A stretch of 24,198 bases of DNA, taken from assembly GCA_009778425.1 (NCBI GenBank), contig WRJU01000246.1, positions 1-24,198 on the forward strand, in the 5' to 3' direction. The notes under the pieces are model-generated. The model ran no database searches. It was not told where the DNA came from and saw only the letters and a list, made by a program, of their open reading frames with translations. The position numbers and the translations under genes are program-made. The DNA is from Pseudomonadota bacterium. Its GTDB lineage: Bacteria > Pseudomonadota > Gammaproteobacteria > Burkholderiales > Rhodocyclaceae. This document shows, piece by piece, positions 10,301-18,219 of the stretch (the stretch's first letter is position 1; each line of letters starts with the position of its first letter).

Positions 10301-12187
10301 ATGCTCACTCGCTGCCCGGGTTGCCAAACCGTCTTCCGGCTCACGTCGGAACAACTGCTTGCTCGTCAGGGTCGGGTGCGTTGTGGCAGTTGTCTGCACC
10401 CTTTCAACGCGCTCGACCATCTGGCCGAGTCCGACCCCAAGGCCGGACAGCAATCCAGCCTCCCCGAGAAGCGCCAGCCAGCCAAAACGCCGGCAAAACC
10501 TCCTGTCGCGCCCAAACCTGTTGCCACGGCATCCTCCCCAAGCGCCGCCGCCGTCATCCCCGGCGCAAAACCAGGCTCGCCTCCCATTCAACCGCCCCCT
10601 ACCCCCGGAAGCTCACCGAAAACCAAGCCGGTTCTTGCGCCAGTCATCAAGAAAACTTCGCAGCGCTCATTGAGCGAACTCGATTTTTCGTCTTCGATCG
10701 ACACACAATCCAAGGTTCCAAAGCCGGCTCAGCAGTGGACTTCTTCACAAAATTTCCCGCCGCTGGATCAAAGCGCCATTGATACGGTTCTGCCGTCTGC
10801 GTTTGCTCAGGCCAAGGCTCAGGCCAAGCCCCCCGCCAGAACCGCGCAGCCACCCCAAGCGCCACCTTCTCCGAAAGCGCCAACACCCACCCCGGCAGAG
10901 TCTCCTGCTCCCTCGCAGAAAGCCCTCCCGCCCACCTCAGTAAAATCTCTTGCGCCTTCGCAGGAAGTGCCAACGCCTGCCCCGGCGGAATCTCCCGCGC
11001 CCCCGCTGGAAGCGCCAACACCCGCCCCGGCAGCATCTCCCGCGCCCGCACCGGAAGCGTCCCCACCTGCCCTGGCAGAGTCTCCCGTGCCGCCGCCGGA
11101 AGAAGCGCCAACACCCGCCCCAGCAGAATCTCCCGTACCTACACCGGAAGAACCCCCACCCGCCCCAGCGGAGTCTCCCGCGCCCTCGTCCGAGGCTCCT
11201 CCGCCATCCGAGGAATCGCCTTCGTCTTTTTCCGGGATGCCGCCACTCACCGAAGCGTCGTTCCTGCCGCCAGGAGGGGCTCTGCCCCAAGTCACGCGAA
11301 GCCGGGAAAGCCAGGAAAGAAAACGGGAAAAACCCCGGGGAAAATCACACAAAAAACCACAAAAACGAGAAAAACCTGCCAAGCGAAGCCGACTGGCCTC
11401 CACCTTCGCCACGCTTGCCAAGCTTGGCAAAGCCCTGGAAGAACGTACCAGGTGGGGTCGGCGGCATGAACGCCCCCCAGCTACACAGGCAAAGAATGAA
11501 ACCGTCGATAACGAGGTATTGAGCGAAATCTTTTCAAAGTTCGGGCTCGAAACCAAAATCGACAAGATCGAAGCCGAATTCGACGCCGAGGCCAAGGTTG
11601 CCCGCGCAGCGGCTCGCAGCAAGATTTCCGCTCCGGTCACGAGCACTGCCACAAAAAGCAGCGCCCCGGAAAAACAGCTCCCGTCCCACTTTGATGTTTA
11701 CGGCAAACCGGCTGACCGTCATCACAAGCTCTGGATGTCTGCCATCTGCGTACTGGGCATCATTCTTGTCGTCCAATCGGCTTTCCTGGCCCGCAACCGT
11801 ATCGCCCGCGCGTTTCCCAGTACGCGCCCCGCGCTGGTCTCGCTTTGCGAGACCCTTGGCTGCGCCATGCCCTTGCCGCGCGACGCTTCGCAGATAAAGG
11901 TCACATATGGCCTCAATCAACGCAGTGAGAACCGTTATGTGTTCTATGCCACAGTGACGAATAACGCCGATTTTGCGCAGGACTGGCCGAACCTCGGATT
12001 GACTCTGCATAATTTCATCGAACAGCCGCTCTCCAGCCGCATCTTCACGCCCACCGAATGGGCTCCGCCCGAGAACCTCGCCCAGAATACCGGCATCGCT
12101 CCAAAAAGCAGCGTGACCACGCAACTGGAACTGGAAATCGCGGGAGCCGCTCCGAGCAGGTTCAAGCTGGAACACTCCTACCCTTGA
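10301..12187 (+). CDS. Zinc-ribbon (MJ0042-type) and DUF3426 single-pass membrane protein with Pro-rich repeats
   Basis: The 628-residue protein starts with a zinc ribbon, MLTRCPGCQTVFRLT...RVRCGSCLHPF, whose ligands are Cys5, Cys8, Cys28 and Cys31. A very long linker rich in Pro, Ala, Ser and Glu follows. It includes seven 15-residue repeats at residues 193-298, then a strongly basic stretch around residues 330-370. A single hydrophobic segment at about 477-497 and a DUF3426 domain to the end complete it. With no signal peptide, the zinc ribbon and linker should be cytoplasmic and DUF3426 periplasmic. The usual family members are shorter, the excess here being the linker. Function is unknown. 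It follows prmA after 111 bases, a conserved betaproteobacterial position. Its last 10 bases overlap the end of the convergent PfkB gene. The start is the first Met of the zinc ribbon. Confidence 0.88.
   Translation: MLTRCPGCQTVFRLTSEQLLARQGRVRCGSCLHPFNALDHLAESDPKAGQQSSLPEKRQPAKTPAKPPVAPKPVATASSPSAAAVIPGAKPGSPPIQPPPTPGSSPKTKPVLAPVIKKTSQRSLSELDFSSSIDTQSKVPKPAQQWTSSQNFPPLDQSAIDTVLPSAFAQAKAQAKPPARTAQPPQAPPSPKAPTPTPAESPAPSQKALPPTSVKSLAPSQEVPTPAPAESPAPPLEAPTPAPAASPAPAPEASPPALAESPVPPPEEAPTPAPAESPVPTPEEPPPAPAESPAPSSEAPPPSEESPSSFSGMPPLTEASFLPPGGALPQVTRSRESQERKREKPRGKSHKKPQKREKPAKRSRLASTFATLAKLGKALEERTRWGRRHERPPATQAKNETVDNEVLSEIFSKFGLETKIDKIEAEFDAEAKVARAAARSKISAPVTSTATKSSAPEKQLPSHFDVYGKPADRHHKLWMSAICVLGIILVVQSAFLARNRIARAFPSTRPALVSLCETLGCAMPLPRDASQIKVTYGLNQRSENRYVFYATVTNNADFAQDWPNLGLTLHNFIEQPLSSRIFTPTEWAPPENLAQNTGIAPKSSVTTQLELEIAGAAPSRFKLEHSYP
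10877..11194 (+). repeat. 45-bp imperfect tandem repeat in coding sequence, seven units
   Basis: Seven consecutive units encode a variable 15-residue motif close to APTPAPAESPAPxPE; units 5 and 6 have one extra Glu codon and unit 7 is one codon short. All changes keep the reading frame. The units differ by many base changes, so the array is old and not freshly amplified. It builds a stiff proline-rich linker in the DUF3426 protein. Confidence 0.85.
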
Positions 12188-13137
12188 GACCCGCCAGACC
12201 AGGGGTTTTCGCCGAAAGCTGCCTGAAATGCAGTTTCGATCTCTGCCCGCCCAGGGTGGTGGTTCTGTCCGCCGCGATGGCTGATCTTGAGCGCGCCCAT
12301 TACCGAGGCAAGCCGCCCGCAGGACAGCCAGCCCCATCCCTGTTCGATGCCGTGGAGCAAACCGGCCCGGTAAGCGTCGCCGCAACCAGTAGGGTCGACC
12401 AGGGCAGATGGGGAGACGGCAGGCACTTCGATGCGCCTGCCGTCGGCGTAGATGCAGGAACCTTCGCTGCCGAGCGTCACCACGAGCGCCTCGACCATGT
12501 CGGCAAGCGACTCGATGCCCTGCCCGGTCTTTTCGCATACAAGCCGCGCCTCGTAGTCATTGACCGCGCAGTAACTGGCAAGATTCAGGCAATGCAGGAG
12601 TTCATCGCCGGAGAGTATCGGCAAGGCCTGACCGGGATCGAACACGAAAGGCACACCCATTTCGGCCAGCCCCTCAACATGCCGCAGCATGCCATCGCGC
12701 CCGTCCGGCGCGACGATGGCAAGCCGCGCCCGCCCCCCCTTGGCCGCGCGCACATCGTTCTGATGCGAGAACAGCATCGCCCCTGGATGAAACGCGGTAA
12801 TCTGATTGTCATCCGCGTCGGTCGTGATGAACGCTTGCGCGGTAAATGTCTCCGGCACATGGCGCACATATTCCCGGCTCAAACCAAATTCATCGAGCCT
12901 CTGAAGATAACCTCCGGCATCATCGCCCACCGTAGCCACGATCAGCGGATCGGATCCGAGCAGACGCAAATTGTAGGCAATATTGCCCGCGCACCCGCCG
13001 AAATCGCGCCGTAGTTCCGGAACGAGAAAAGAAACATTCAGAATATGAATCTGCTCGGGCAAAATATGGTTTCTGAAACGATCCTCGAAAACCATAATAT
13101 TGTCGTAAGCCATCGAACCGCAAACAAGAATGGACAT
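12178..13137 (-). CDS. PfkB-family carbohydrate/nucleoside kinase
   Basis: This is a ribokinase-fold kinase of 319 residues. It has the N-terminal GGCAGN (47-52), part of the first PfkB signature, and the second signature DPTGCGDAYRAG, in which Asp254 is the catalytic base and the glycines form the anion hole. The middle part (TAQAFITTDADDNQITAFHPGAM) resembles the betaproteobacterial proteins often labelled adenosine or sugar kinase. The substrate cannot be fixed from the sequence. The start MSILVCGSMAYD is preceded by a G-rich run (GCGGGGGG) three bases upstream that can serve as ribosome site. It converges on the DUF3426 gene with a 10-bp overlap of coding ends, and is divergent from the phosphodiesterase gene with a 126-base gap. 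Confidence 0.92.
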   Translation of the reverse strand: MSILVCGSMAYDNIMVFEDRFRNHILPEQIHILNVSFLVPELRRDFGGCAGNIAYNLRLLGSDPLIVATVGDDAGGYLQRLDEFGLSREYVRHVPETFTAQAFITTDADDNQITAFHPGAMLFSHQNDVRAAKGGRARLAIVAPDGRDGMLRHVEGLAEMGVPFVFDPGQALPILSGDELLHCLNLASYCAVNDYEARLVCEKTGQGIESLADMVEALVVTLGSEGSCIYADGRRIEVPAVSPSALVDPTGCGDAYRAGLLHGIEQGWGWLSCGRLASVMGALKISHRGGQNHHPGRAEIETAFQAAFGENPWSGGSQG

Positions 13138-13263
13138 GTACCCCCCGCCATCGAGCGAAAATGCGGCTCATTGTAAGGAATAAGGCTACGCCCTGCATGT
13201 AAAACGGTCGCCTCCCGGCAAGTCACACCATCTGTTCAAGCCGAAACATCACCAGGTCAATAC

Positions 13264-15732
13264 ATGCGATTTCTGATTTTTCTCCGCGACGCACCGATCA
13301 GAATCAAAATTCTGCTTGCCACTACGGTCGTGCAGACCGTACTGCTCGTGCTGTTTGTTGTGAACAGCATACGGCTGATGGACAATGCGGCACACGCCAA
13401 TCTGGAGGACTTGATCGACCAGAACGCGAATTTATTGAATGCAATGGCCGTCCTTTACATCGACCAATCCGATTTCAGACCCCTAGAGGACACTTTGGGC
13501 GAGTTTCTCAGCAGTGCCAAAGAAGACGGGATAACTTACGTCCGTTTCGGCGACAGCGAAGGCCATATCCTGTTGAGTGCAGGCCTACCGGAAATGACAA
13601 CGCTCCCTCCTCCCGACATCAGCACCGACCGCAAGGAATTCGGCAAGCTGTTTGGGCGCCCGATGATCCATGTGCGCCATCCACTGCTGCTTTCCCGCAA
13701 TAAAGTCGGTTTTTTTCAATTCGGAATCTCCAACGCAAAACTGTACGCGGCTCAACGAGCCATTCTGAAGCAAAGCGCGTTCATTGCCACGACTGAAATC
13801 CTTGTGACATTCATTTTGCTTTCGATCATCGTACACATATTGACCAAGCGGCTCACCCGCATGGTCGCCGTCAGCCAGGCTCTGGCAGAGGGCAAGCTCG
13901 ACCACCGGCTGCACGATGAAGGCAAGGACGAACTCGCCCGCCTCGCCGGTCACTTCAATGCCATGGCTTGCGCGCTTCAGCAACGCATCAACGACCTGCA
14001 ACACACGACGGAGCGCCTGGAAACAAGCGAGGAACGCTATTTGCTGGCAGTTCGTGGGGCGAACGACGGCCTATGGGACTGGGACATCGTCGGCGATAAA
14101 AGCTATTACTCGGCCCGTTTCTGCGAAATACTCGGGCGCCCTGTCGACGCTTCGGTATCCGACACTTCGCCGCTGGAAGCGCCGCCGACGCTTTTCGCCG
14201 AACGCCTGCATCCGGACGAAGGCGCCATCTTCCATACCCGCATGGTCGAGCACCTGAAAGGCATCACCCCCCAGTTCATGCTCGAACACCGCGTCCGCCA
14301 CGAAGACGGCAGTTACCGCTGGATCATGACCCGAGGCGTGGCGCAGCGCAACGAACAGAACCTGGCCGTCCGGATGGCAGGATCGATCAGCGACATCCAC
14401 CTACGAAAACGCGCGGAGCAACAATTACAACATGACGCCATGCACGACGGCCTGACCGGCCTGCCCAATCAGGCACTGTTTACAGAGCACCTGAAGCAGG
14501 CATTGGCGCAACGGGCATGGAACGCAAACTTCCGTTTCGCGGTGCTGGCGCTCAATCTCGAACGCTTCCACCTGATCAACGATAGCTACAGCTATGCTGT
14601 CGGCGACGACTTGCTCAGACAGATTGCAAACCATCTCGCCCGTTCATTACGCAGGGCTGACATTCTCGCCCGCATGAGCGCCGATCAATTCGCCATCCTG
14701 CTGCATGGACTGTCTTCCAACGACGAGGCGCTGAAAGCCGCCAGACACTTGCTCGATCTGCCAAAATTCACAACCCTTGGCTCCCGGCAGGCATTGCATA
14801 TCCGATGCCGGATTGGCGTGGCTACGTCTGATGACGGCGACGATGCCGAAACCCTGTTGCGCAGTGCCGATAACGCGCTGCAATCCGCGCGCAACAACAC
14901 CTCTTCGCCGGTGCAACTCTTTCAGGCGTCGATGCACGACGTTGTCCTCAACAGGCTCACGCTCGAAACCGAATTGCGCAATGTTCTGGCGGAAAAGAAG
15001 TTGAGCGTTGCCTACCAACCCATCATTCGCCTTTTCGATTCCAGCATTGCCAGCTTCGAGGCGCTCGCGCGCTGGCAACACCCCGAACAGGGCTACATCC
15101 CTCCGAACGTCTTCATCCCACTTGCCGAATCCCTCAACCTGGTTCATGAACTTGGCATGCTCGTACTCAATCGCGCCTGCCTCGACATCAAGGAATGGAT
15201 CCGCCAAACCGGAGCCGACCGCGTGCGGCCCGTCAGCGTCAACCTCTCTGCTCACCAGCTCTCGCGCCCCGATCTCGCCTCTGAGCTGCTCGACACCATT
15301 ACCCGCCACGGGCTGCCCCCCGAACTGCTGCGCTTTGAAGTTACGGAAAGCCTGTTTACCCGCTCTGCTGGCCCAGCCACCGAAAACCTGAAAAAACTGC
15401 GCGAAACCAAGATCATGCTATTGATCGACGATTTCGGGACCGGCTATTCGGCCTTGAGTTACCTGCATGCCCTGCCCTGCGACATTCTCAAACTGGATGA
15501 TTCTTTCGTGAGCAGCATCACCGCTGACTCGCGCCTGCGCGCCATCGTCCGCCATACCATCGACTTGGCCCACGACTTAGGGATGACCGTCGTCGCAGAA
15601 GGTATTGAAAGCACGGTTCAATCAAACTTGCTGCGTTCCATCGGTTGTGATTTCGGACAGGGCTTCCTGTTCTCGAAACCCGTACCGGCCGAAAAGATTT
15701 GCCCGCTGCTGCTTGCAAGTCAGAGCCATTAA
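13264..15732 (+). CDS. Membrane sensor c-di-GMP phosphodiesterase: sensor-HAMP-PAS-degenerate GGDEF-EAL
   Basis: The 822-residue protein has membrane segments at about 15-37 and 173-193 enclosing a 135-residue periplasmic sensor. Next come HAMP (about 194-246), a PAS with PAC tail (258-380), a GGDEF-like domain (about 388-545) and EAL (about 560-815). The GGDEF signature is SADQF at 472-476, so diguanylate cyclase activity is unlikely; an RxxD I-site-like motif (463-466) stands five residues before it. The EAL residues for catalysis and metals are all there: Glu599 of EAL, Asn660, Glu692, Asp722/Asp723, Lys743, Glu779 and Gln799. I therefore infer hydrolysis of c-di-GMP in the cytoplasm under periplasmic control. 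AGG eight bases upstream supports the start. A truncated paralogue lies at 19081-21015. A tandem repeat array and a secreted binding-like protein gene follow directly. Confidence 0.93.
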   Translation: MRFLIFLRDAPIRIKILLATTVVQTVLLVLFVVNSIRLMDNAAHANLEDLIDQNANLLNAMAVLYIDQSDFRPLEDTLGEFLSSAKEDGITYVRFGDSEGHILLSAGLPEMTTLPPPDISTDRKEFGKLFGRPMIHVRHPLLLSRNKVGFFQFGISNAKLYAAQRAILKQSAFIATTEILVTFILLSIIVHILTKRLTRMVAVSQALAEGKLDHRLHDEGKDELARLAGHFNAMACALQQRINDLQHTTERLETSEERYLLAVRGANDGLWDWDIVGDKSYYSARFCEILGRPVDASVSDTSPLEAPPTLFAERLHPDEGAIFHTRMVEHLKGITPQFMLEHRVRHEDGSYRWIMTRGVAQRNEQNLAVRMAGSISDIHLRKRAEQQLQHDAMHDGLTGLPNQALFTEHLKQALAQRAWNANFRFAVLALNLERFHLINDSYSYAVGDDLLRQIANHLARSLRRADILARMSADQFAILLHGLSSNDEALKAARHLLDLPKFTTLGSRQALHIRCRIGVATSDDGDDAETLLRSADNALQSARNNTSSPVQLFQASMHDVVLNRLTLETELRNVLAEKKLSVAYQPIIRLFDSSIASFEALARWQHPEQGYIPPNVFIPLAESLNLVHELGMLVLNRACLDIKEWIRQTGADRVRPVSVNLSAHQLSRPDLASELLDTITRHGLPPELLRFEVTESLFTRSAGPATENLKKLRETKIMLLIDDFGTGYSALSYLHALPCDILKLDDSFVSSITADSRLRAIVRHTIDLAHDLGMTVVAEGIESTVQSNLLRSIGCDFGQGFLFSKPVPAEKICPLLLASQSH
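13955..15694 (+). repeat. Long direct repeat, copy 1 (partner 19220-20959)
   Basis: From the end of HAMP to the end of EAL the two phosphodiesterase genes align without an indel at a constant offset of 5,265 bp. By hand I counted about 23 differences in the roughly 510 bases 15181-15694, about 95% identity. The similarity falls, in patches, toward the 5' side. Confidence 0.85.
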
Positions 15733-15771
15733 GAACTCGCACGCCCCAGAAGATTTTGCTTCGCTAGAGCC

Positions 15772-15993
15772 GGGCAACGGAAGCGCATGAATGGGCTTAT
15801 AGTTGAGCATTCACGGGCAACGGAGGCGCATGAATGGGCTTATGGTTGAGTATTCATGGGCAACGGAGGCGCATGAATGGGCTTCGATTGGGCATTCACG
15901 GGCAACGGAAGCACATGAATGGGCTCATGGTTGAGCATTCACGGGCAACGGAGGCGCATGAATGGGCTTCGGTTGGGCATTCACGGGCAACGG
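15772..15993. repeat. Tandem array of five 42/43-bp units plus a partial sixth
   Basis: Units begin at 15772, 15815, 15858, 15900 and 15943 with GGGCAACGGA and contain GCATGAATGGGCT and a closing CATTCAC. The partial unit ends near 15993. Unit lengths are 43, 43, 42, 43 and 42. TGAATG near the middle and CATTCA near the end of most units are complementary, so each unit could fold as a hairpin; in unit 2 the pair is CATGAAT/ATTCATG. Unlike CRISPR, there are no unique spacers. The rest of the 423-base gap (15994-16155) is more AT-rich and I see no gene in it. An open frame of 110 codons across the array reads repeats in shifting frames and is probably not a gene. Confidence 0.9.
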
Positions 15994-16155
15994 TTGCGGC
16001 CGCAAGCTCATTGCTGTCCGTCCGTCATATTGAGAGCATCGTGATTTTTGTCAGGGCTATTTATTCTCATCTCCTGTCTCATATAGAGTTCAAGGGCGTT
16101 CACTGGTTTTTCCGCTGTAACAGCTCACCACCGAAAGCAACGGAAAAACATTTGC

Positions 16156-16650
16156 ATGAATTATAAGTACCGTCCTATGGGAAAACGCAGCATATTGCGC
16201 GCCGCATTTTTCACCATAGCTTTATTCTCCTTTTCCTGCCCCGTCGCCTCCGATCCCGATCTGCTCGATACGGACGTGCCGGAAGCGATTCAGATCGTCA
16301 CCTCTGCCAACAGCCGTTCCGTGCGCCCCATGAGCCAGGAAGAAGCGGTTCAGTTATTCCTCGGCTACCGCAACAGGCTGAACGACGGCACACTGGTCAC
16401 GCTCATCGACCTGCCCGTCGGCCCAACGCGCAAGCATTTCTATCTGCGGCTCACCAATAAAAATCCCGTACAGGTGCGCGCTACATGGTCCCGGCTGGTT
16501 TTCAGCGGCAGGGTTCGCCCTCCGATCGAAGCCGACAGCCCGAAGGAAGCCCTGGAGTGGTTAGCCAGCATGCCTAACGCTATCGGCTATCTGCCTGCCA
16601 GCATTCAGGATCAGCGATTGAAAGTCCTGCTCGTCGTACCAAACGATTGA
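16156..16650 (+). CDS. Small secreted periplasmic-binding-like protein (PstS-like fold, function unknown)
   Basis: The 164-residue product has a signal peptide: basic start, hydrophobic stretch at 13-30, probable cleavage near residue 32 (PVAS). Cys28 has no proper lipobox. The mature part, with MSQEEAVQLFLGYRNRLNDGTLVTLIDLPVG, FYLRLTNKNPVQVRATWSRLVFSGR..PP and AIGYLP, resembles short proteins annotated as phosphate-type ABC transporter substrate-binding domains (PBP-like). They are about half the size of true PstS, and no permease or ATPase gene is nearby. It may act as a ligand-binding accessory protein in the periplasm. A start at ATG 16177 (MGKRS) is possible; I keep 16156, which has GGAAA about ten bases upstream. 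The next gene, a porin, starts 52 bases after its stop and is probably co-transcribed. Confidence 0.72.
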   Translation: MNYKYRPMGKRSILRAAFFTIALFSFSCPVASDPDLLDTDVPEAIQIVTSANSRSVRPMSQEEAVQLFLGYRNRLNDGTLVTLIDLPVGPTRKHFYLRLTNKNPVQVRATWSRLVFSGRVRPPIEADSPKEALEWLASMPNAIGYLPASIQDQRLKVLLVVPND

Positions 16651-16702
16651 ACCGTGCACCTCCAGCACAACCCACAATGACATTCCGGTTCCTCATAAGC
16701 AC

Positions 16703-17998
16703 ATGAATAACTTCACCCTCAACGCATTGATCTCCATGTGGGTGCTGCTGGCATCCAGCCCGTCGACTGCGCAGGCATCCCCGTCCGGCAATGACAACCG
16801 CGAAACCGAAAATGCAGGCCCGGCTCCGGCTGTCGCCTTGAATGATGCGAGTCCGGTACGTTTCCAGTTCTCCGGATTCGGTACGCTTGGCATGGTCTAC
16901 ACTGACGCAAAGGATTTGCGCTTCATCCGCCCCAGCCTCAGTCACTCCAGCAGCGAGAATCCCGATTTCGCCCCCGATACCGTCATCGGCGTACAGGGCA
17001 ATTTGTCTCTCGGCCAGCGCGCCTCGATTGTCGTTCAGGGTATCAGCCGGAAAAACACTTACAACAACTATGAACCACGCGCCACTCTCGCCTTCGCAAG
17101 CTATGCCATCGCGCCGTTTCTGACTGTGCGCGCCGGACGTATGAGGATGCCGTTTTTCATGCTCTCGGAAACAAGCGACATCAATTACGCCAACCCATGG
17201 ATACGCCCTCCCACGGAAATCTACAGCTTGGTGCCGTTCAACGACCTCGATGGCGTCGATTTACTGCTCAGCGACAATTTCGGCAAATGGAATGTCGAGC
17301 TGCATTCTTATTTCGGCGGCAGTTCTGCGCACATCTATCAGAGCGGCAAAGGCCGCCTGAACGGCAGCGGGTTGGACATTACAGCTACGAACGGCAGGCT
17401 GACCCTGTTTGCCGCCCACGGCGAAGCGCGTATGAGCATGAAATGGAACGACAAAGATTTTCAGAACCTTTCTAGCATGCTTGCCTCCCCCTTTGTGCTC
17501 AATGGAGACAGGATTCTCCAGGATTTATCCGGAGACAAAGGCCGCGCCAGAATCAGTTCTGTCGCCATGCAATGGGACGATACCCGCTGGCTGCTGATCG
17601 CTGAATACAGTTGCTTGAGAACCACGCGCTACACCCCCAATGCGCAAGCCTGGGAAATCACCGCCGCACGGCGCTACGGCAATTTCACGCCTTATCTTGC
17701 TTTTGCCGATTTTGTCAGGCATCGCAAAAACGGCACTATTACCTCCGAAAAAACCGGCATCCCCGATCTCGACGCGGCTGTGCAAGCCTTTACCGCGCCA
17801 CGCAATTTAGGCCAGAGCAGAGCCACCCTCGGCCTACGTTGGGACTTTTACCGTAACACCGCGCTAAAGCTGGAATACAGCCGCATCCGCACCAAAAATA
17901 ACAGTTGGGGAAGTTTGTTCCCTACCGATCTGGCGAAACCCCGCGTGGAAAACCGTCGCATCAATACGATAGGCGCCAGCGTCGACGTTACGTTCTGA
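16703..17998 (+). CDS. Outer-membrane beta-barrel porin-like protein
   Basis: The 431-residue protein has a signal peptide (cleavage near residue 26, TAQA). From FQFSGFGTLGMVYTD on there are repeated alternating amphipathic strands with many aromatic girdle residues. It ends in Phe (VDVTF), the usual signal for the Bam insertion machinery. I see no TonB box or plug, so it is a porin or porin-like channel and not a TonB-dependent receptor. The substrate is unknown. It shares a likely transcript with the upstream PBP-like gene. That pairing of a periplasmic binding-like protein with a porin suggests uptake or sensing of one ligand, which is inference. A REP-like inverted repeat follows the stop codon. 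No strong ribosome site is seen; the start is placed by the signal peptide. Confidence 0.82.
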   Translation: MNNFTLNALISMWVLLASSPSTAQASPSGNDNRETENAGPAPAVALNDASPVRFQFSGFGTLGMVYTDAKDLRFIRPSLSHSSSENPDFAPDTVIGVQGNLSLGQRASIVVQGISRKNTYNNYEPRATLAFASYAIAPFLTVRAGRMRMPFFMLSETSDINYANPWIRPPTEIYSLVPFNDLDGVDLLLSDNFGKWNVELHSYFGGSSAHIYQSGKGRLNGSGLDITATNGRLTLFAAHGEARMSMKWNDKDFQNLSSMLASPFVLNGDRILQDLSGDKGRARISSVAMQWDDTRWLLIAEYSCLRTTRYTPNAQAWEITAARRYGNFTPYLAFADFVRHRKNGTITSEKTGIPDLDAAVQAFTAPRNLGQSRATLGLRWDFYRNTALKLEYSRIRTKNNSWGSLFPTDLAKPRVENRRINTIGASVDVTF

Positions 17999-18035
17999 GC
18001 GCGAATTGAGCTTCAGAGCGTCTTCGGTTGCAGTC

Positions 18036-18118
18036 TGGATTGCTTCATCGCTACGCTCTTCGCAATGACGGAGCGTAAAAGCCGATTGCCGTCATTGCGA
18101 GCGGTGCGAAGCAATCCA
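18036..18118. repeat. Large inverted repeat of the GATTGCTTC...CAATGACGG type
   Basis: TGGATTGCTTC (18036-18046) and CGCAATGACGG (18061-18071) are mirrored by CCGTCATTGCG (18089-18099) and GAAGCAATCCA (18108-18118), forming a long imperfect stem. I know very similar intergenic elements from many unrelated bacterial genomes. Here it lies between the porin stop and lgt and could end the porin transcript, though no T tract is obvious. Confidence 0.75.
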
Positions 18119-18219
18119 ATTCTTGTACACTCTCACAGTCAAGATGAACTTTTTCCCGTTTATCCAAAAAACGCATTGCGTTCCTGCGTTTCCTTGGCTC
18201 TTCCGTCCCGCTTTCTTTC

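Noticed and set aside
11415..11430. Perfect 16-bp palindrome TTGCCAAGCTTGGCAA inside the DUF3426 gene
   Set aside because: It lies within the coding sequence for TLAKLGKAL and is likely a by-product of that repeated Leu-Ala-Lys/Leu-Gly-Lys codon pattern; no regulatory context is visible.
15772..15993. CRISPR-like array
   Set aside because: Units are contiguous with no unique spacers, unit length alternates 42/43, and no cas genes are present.
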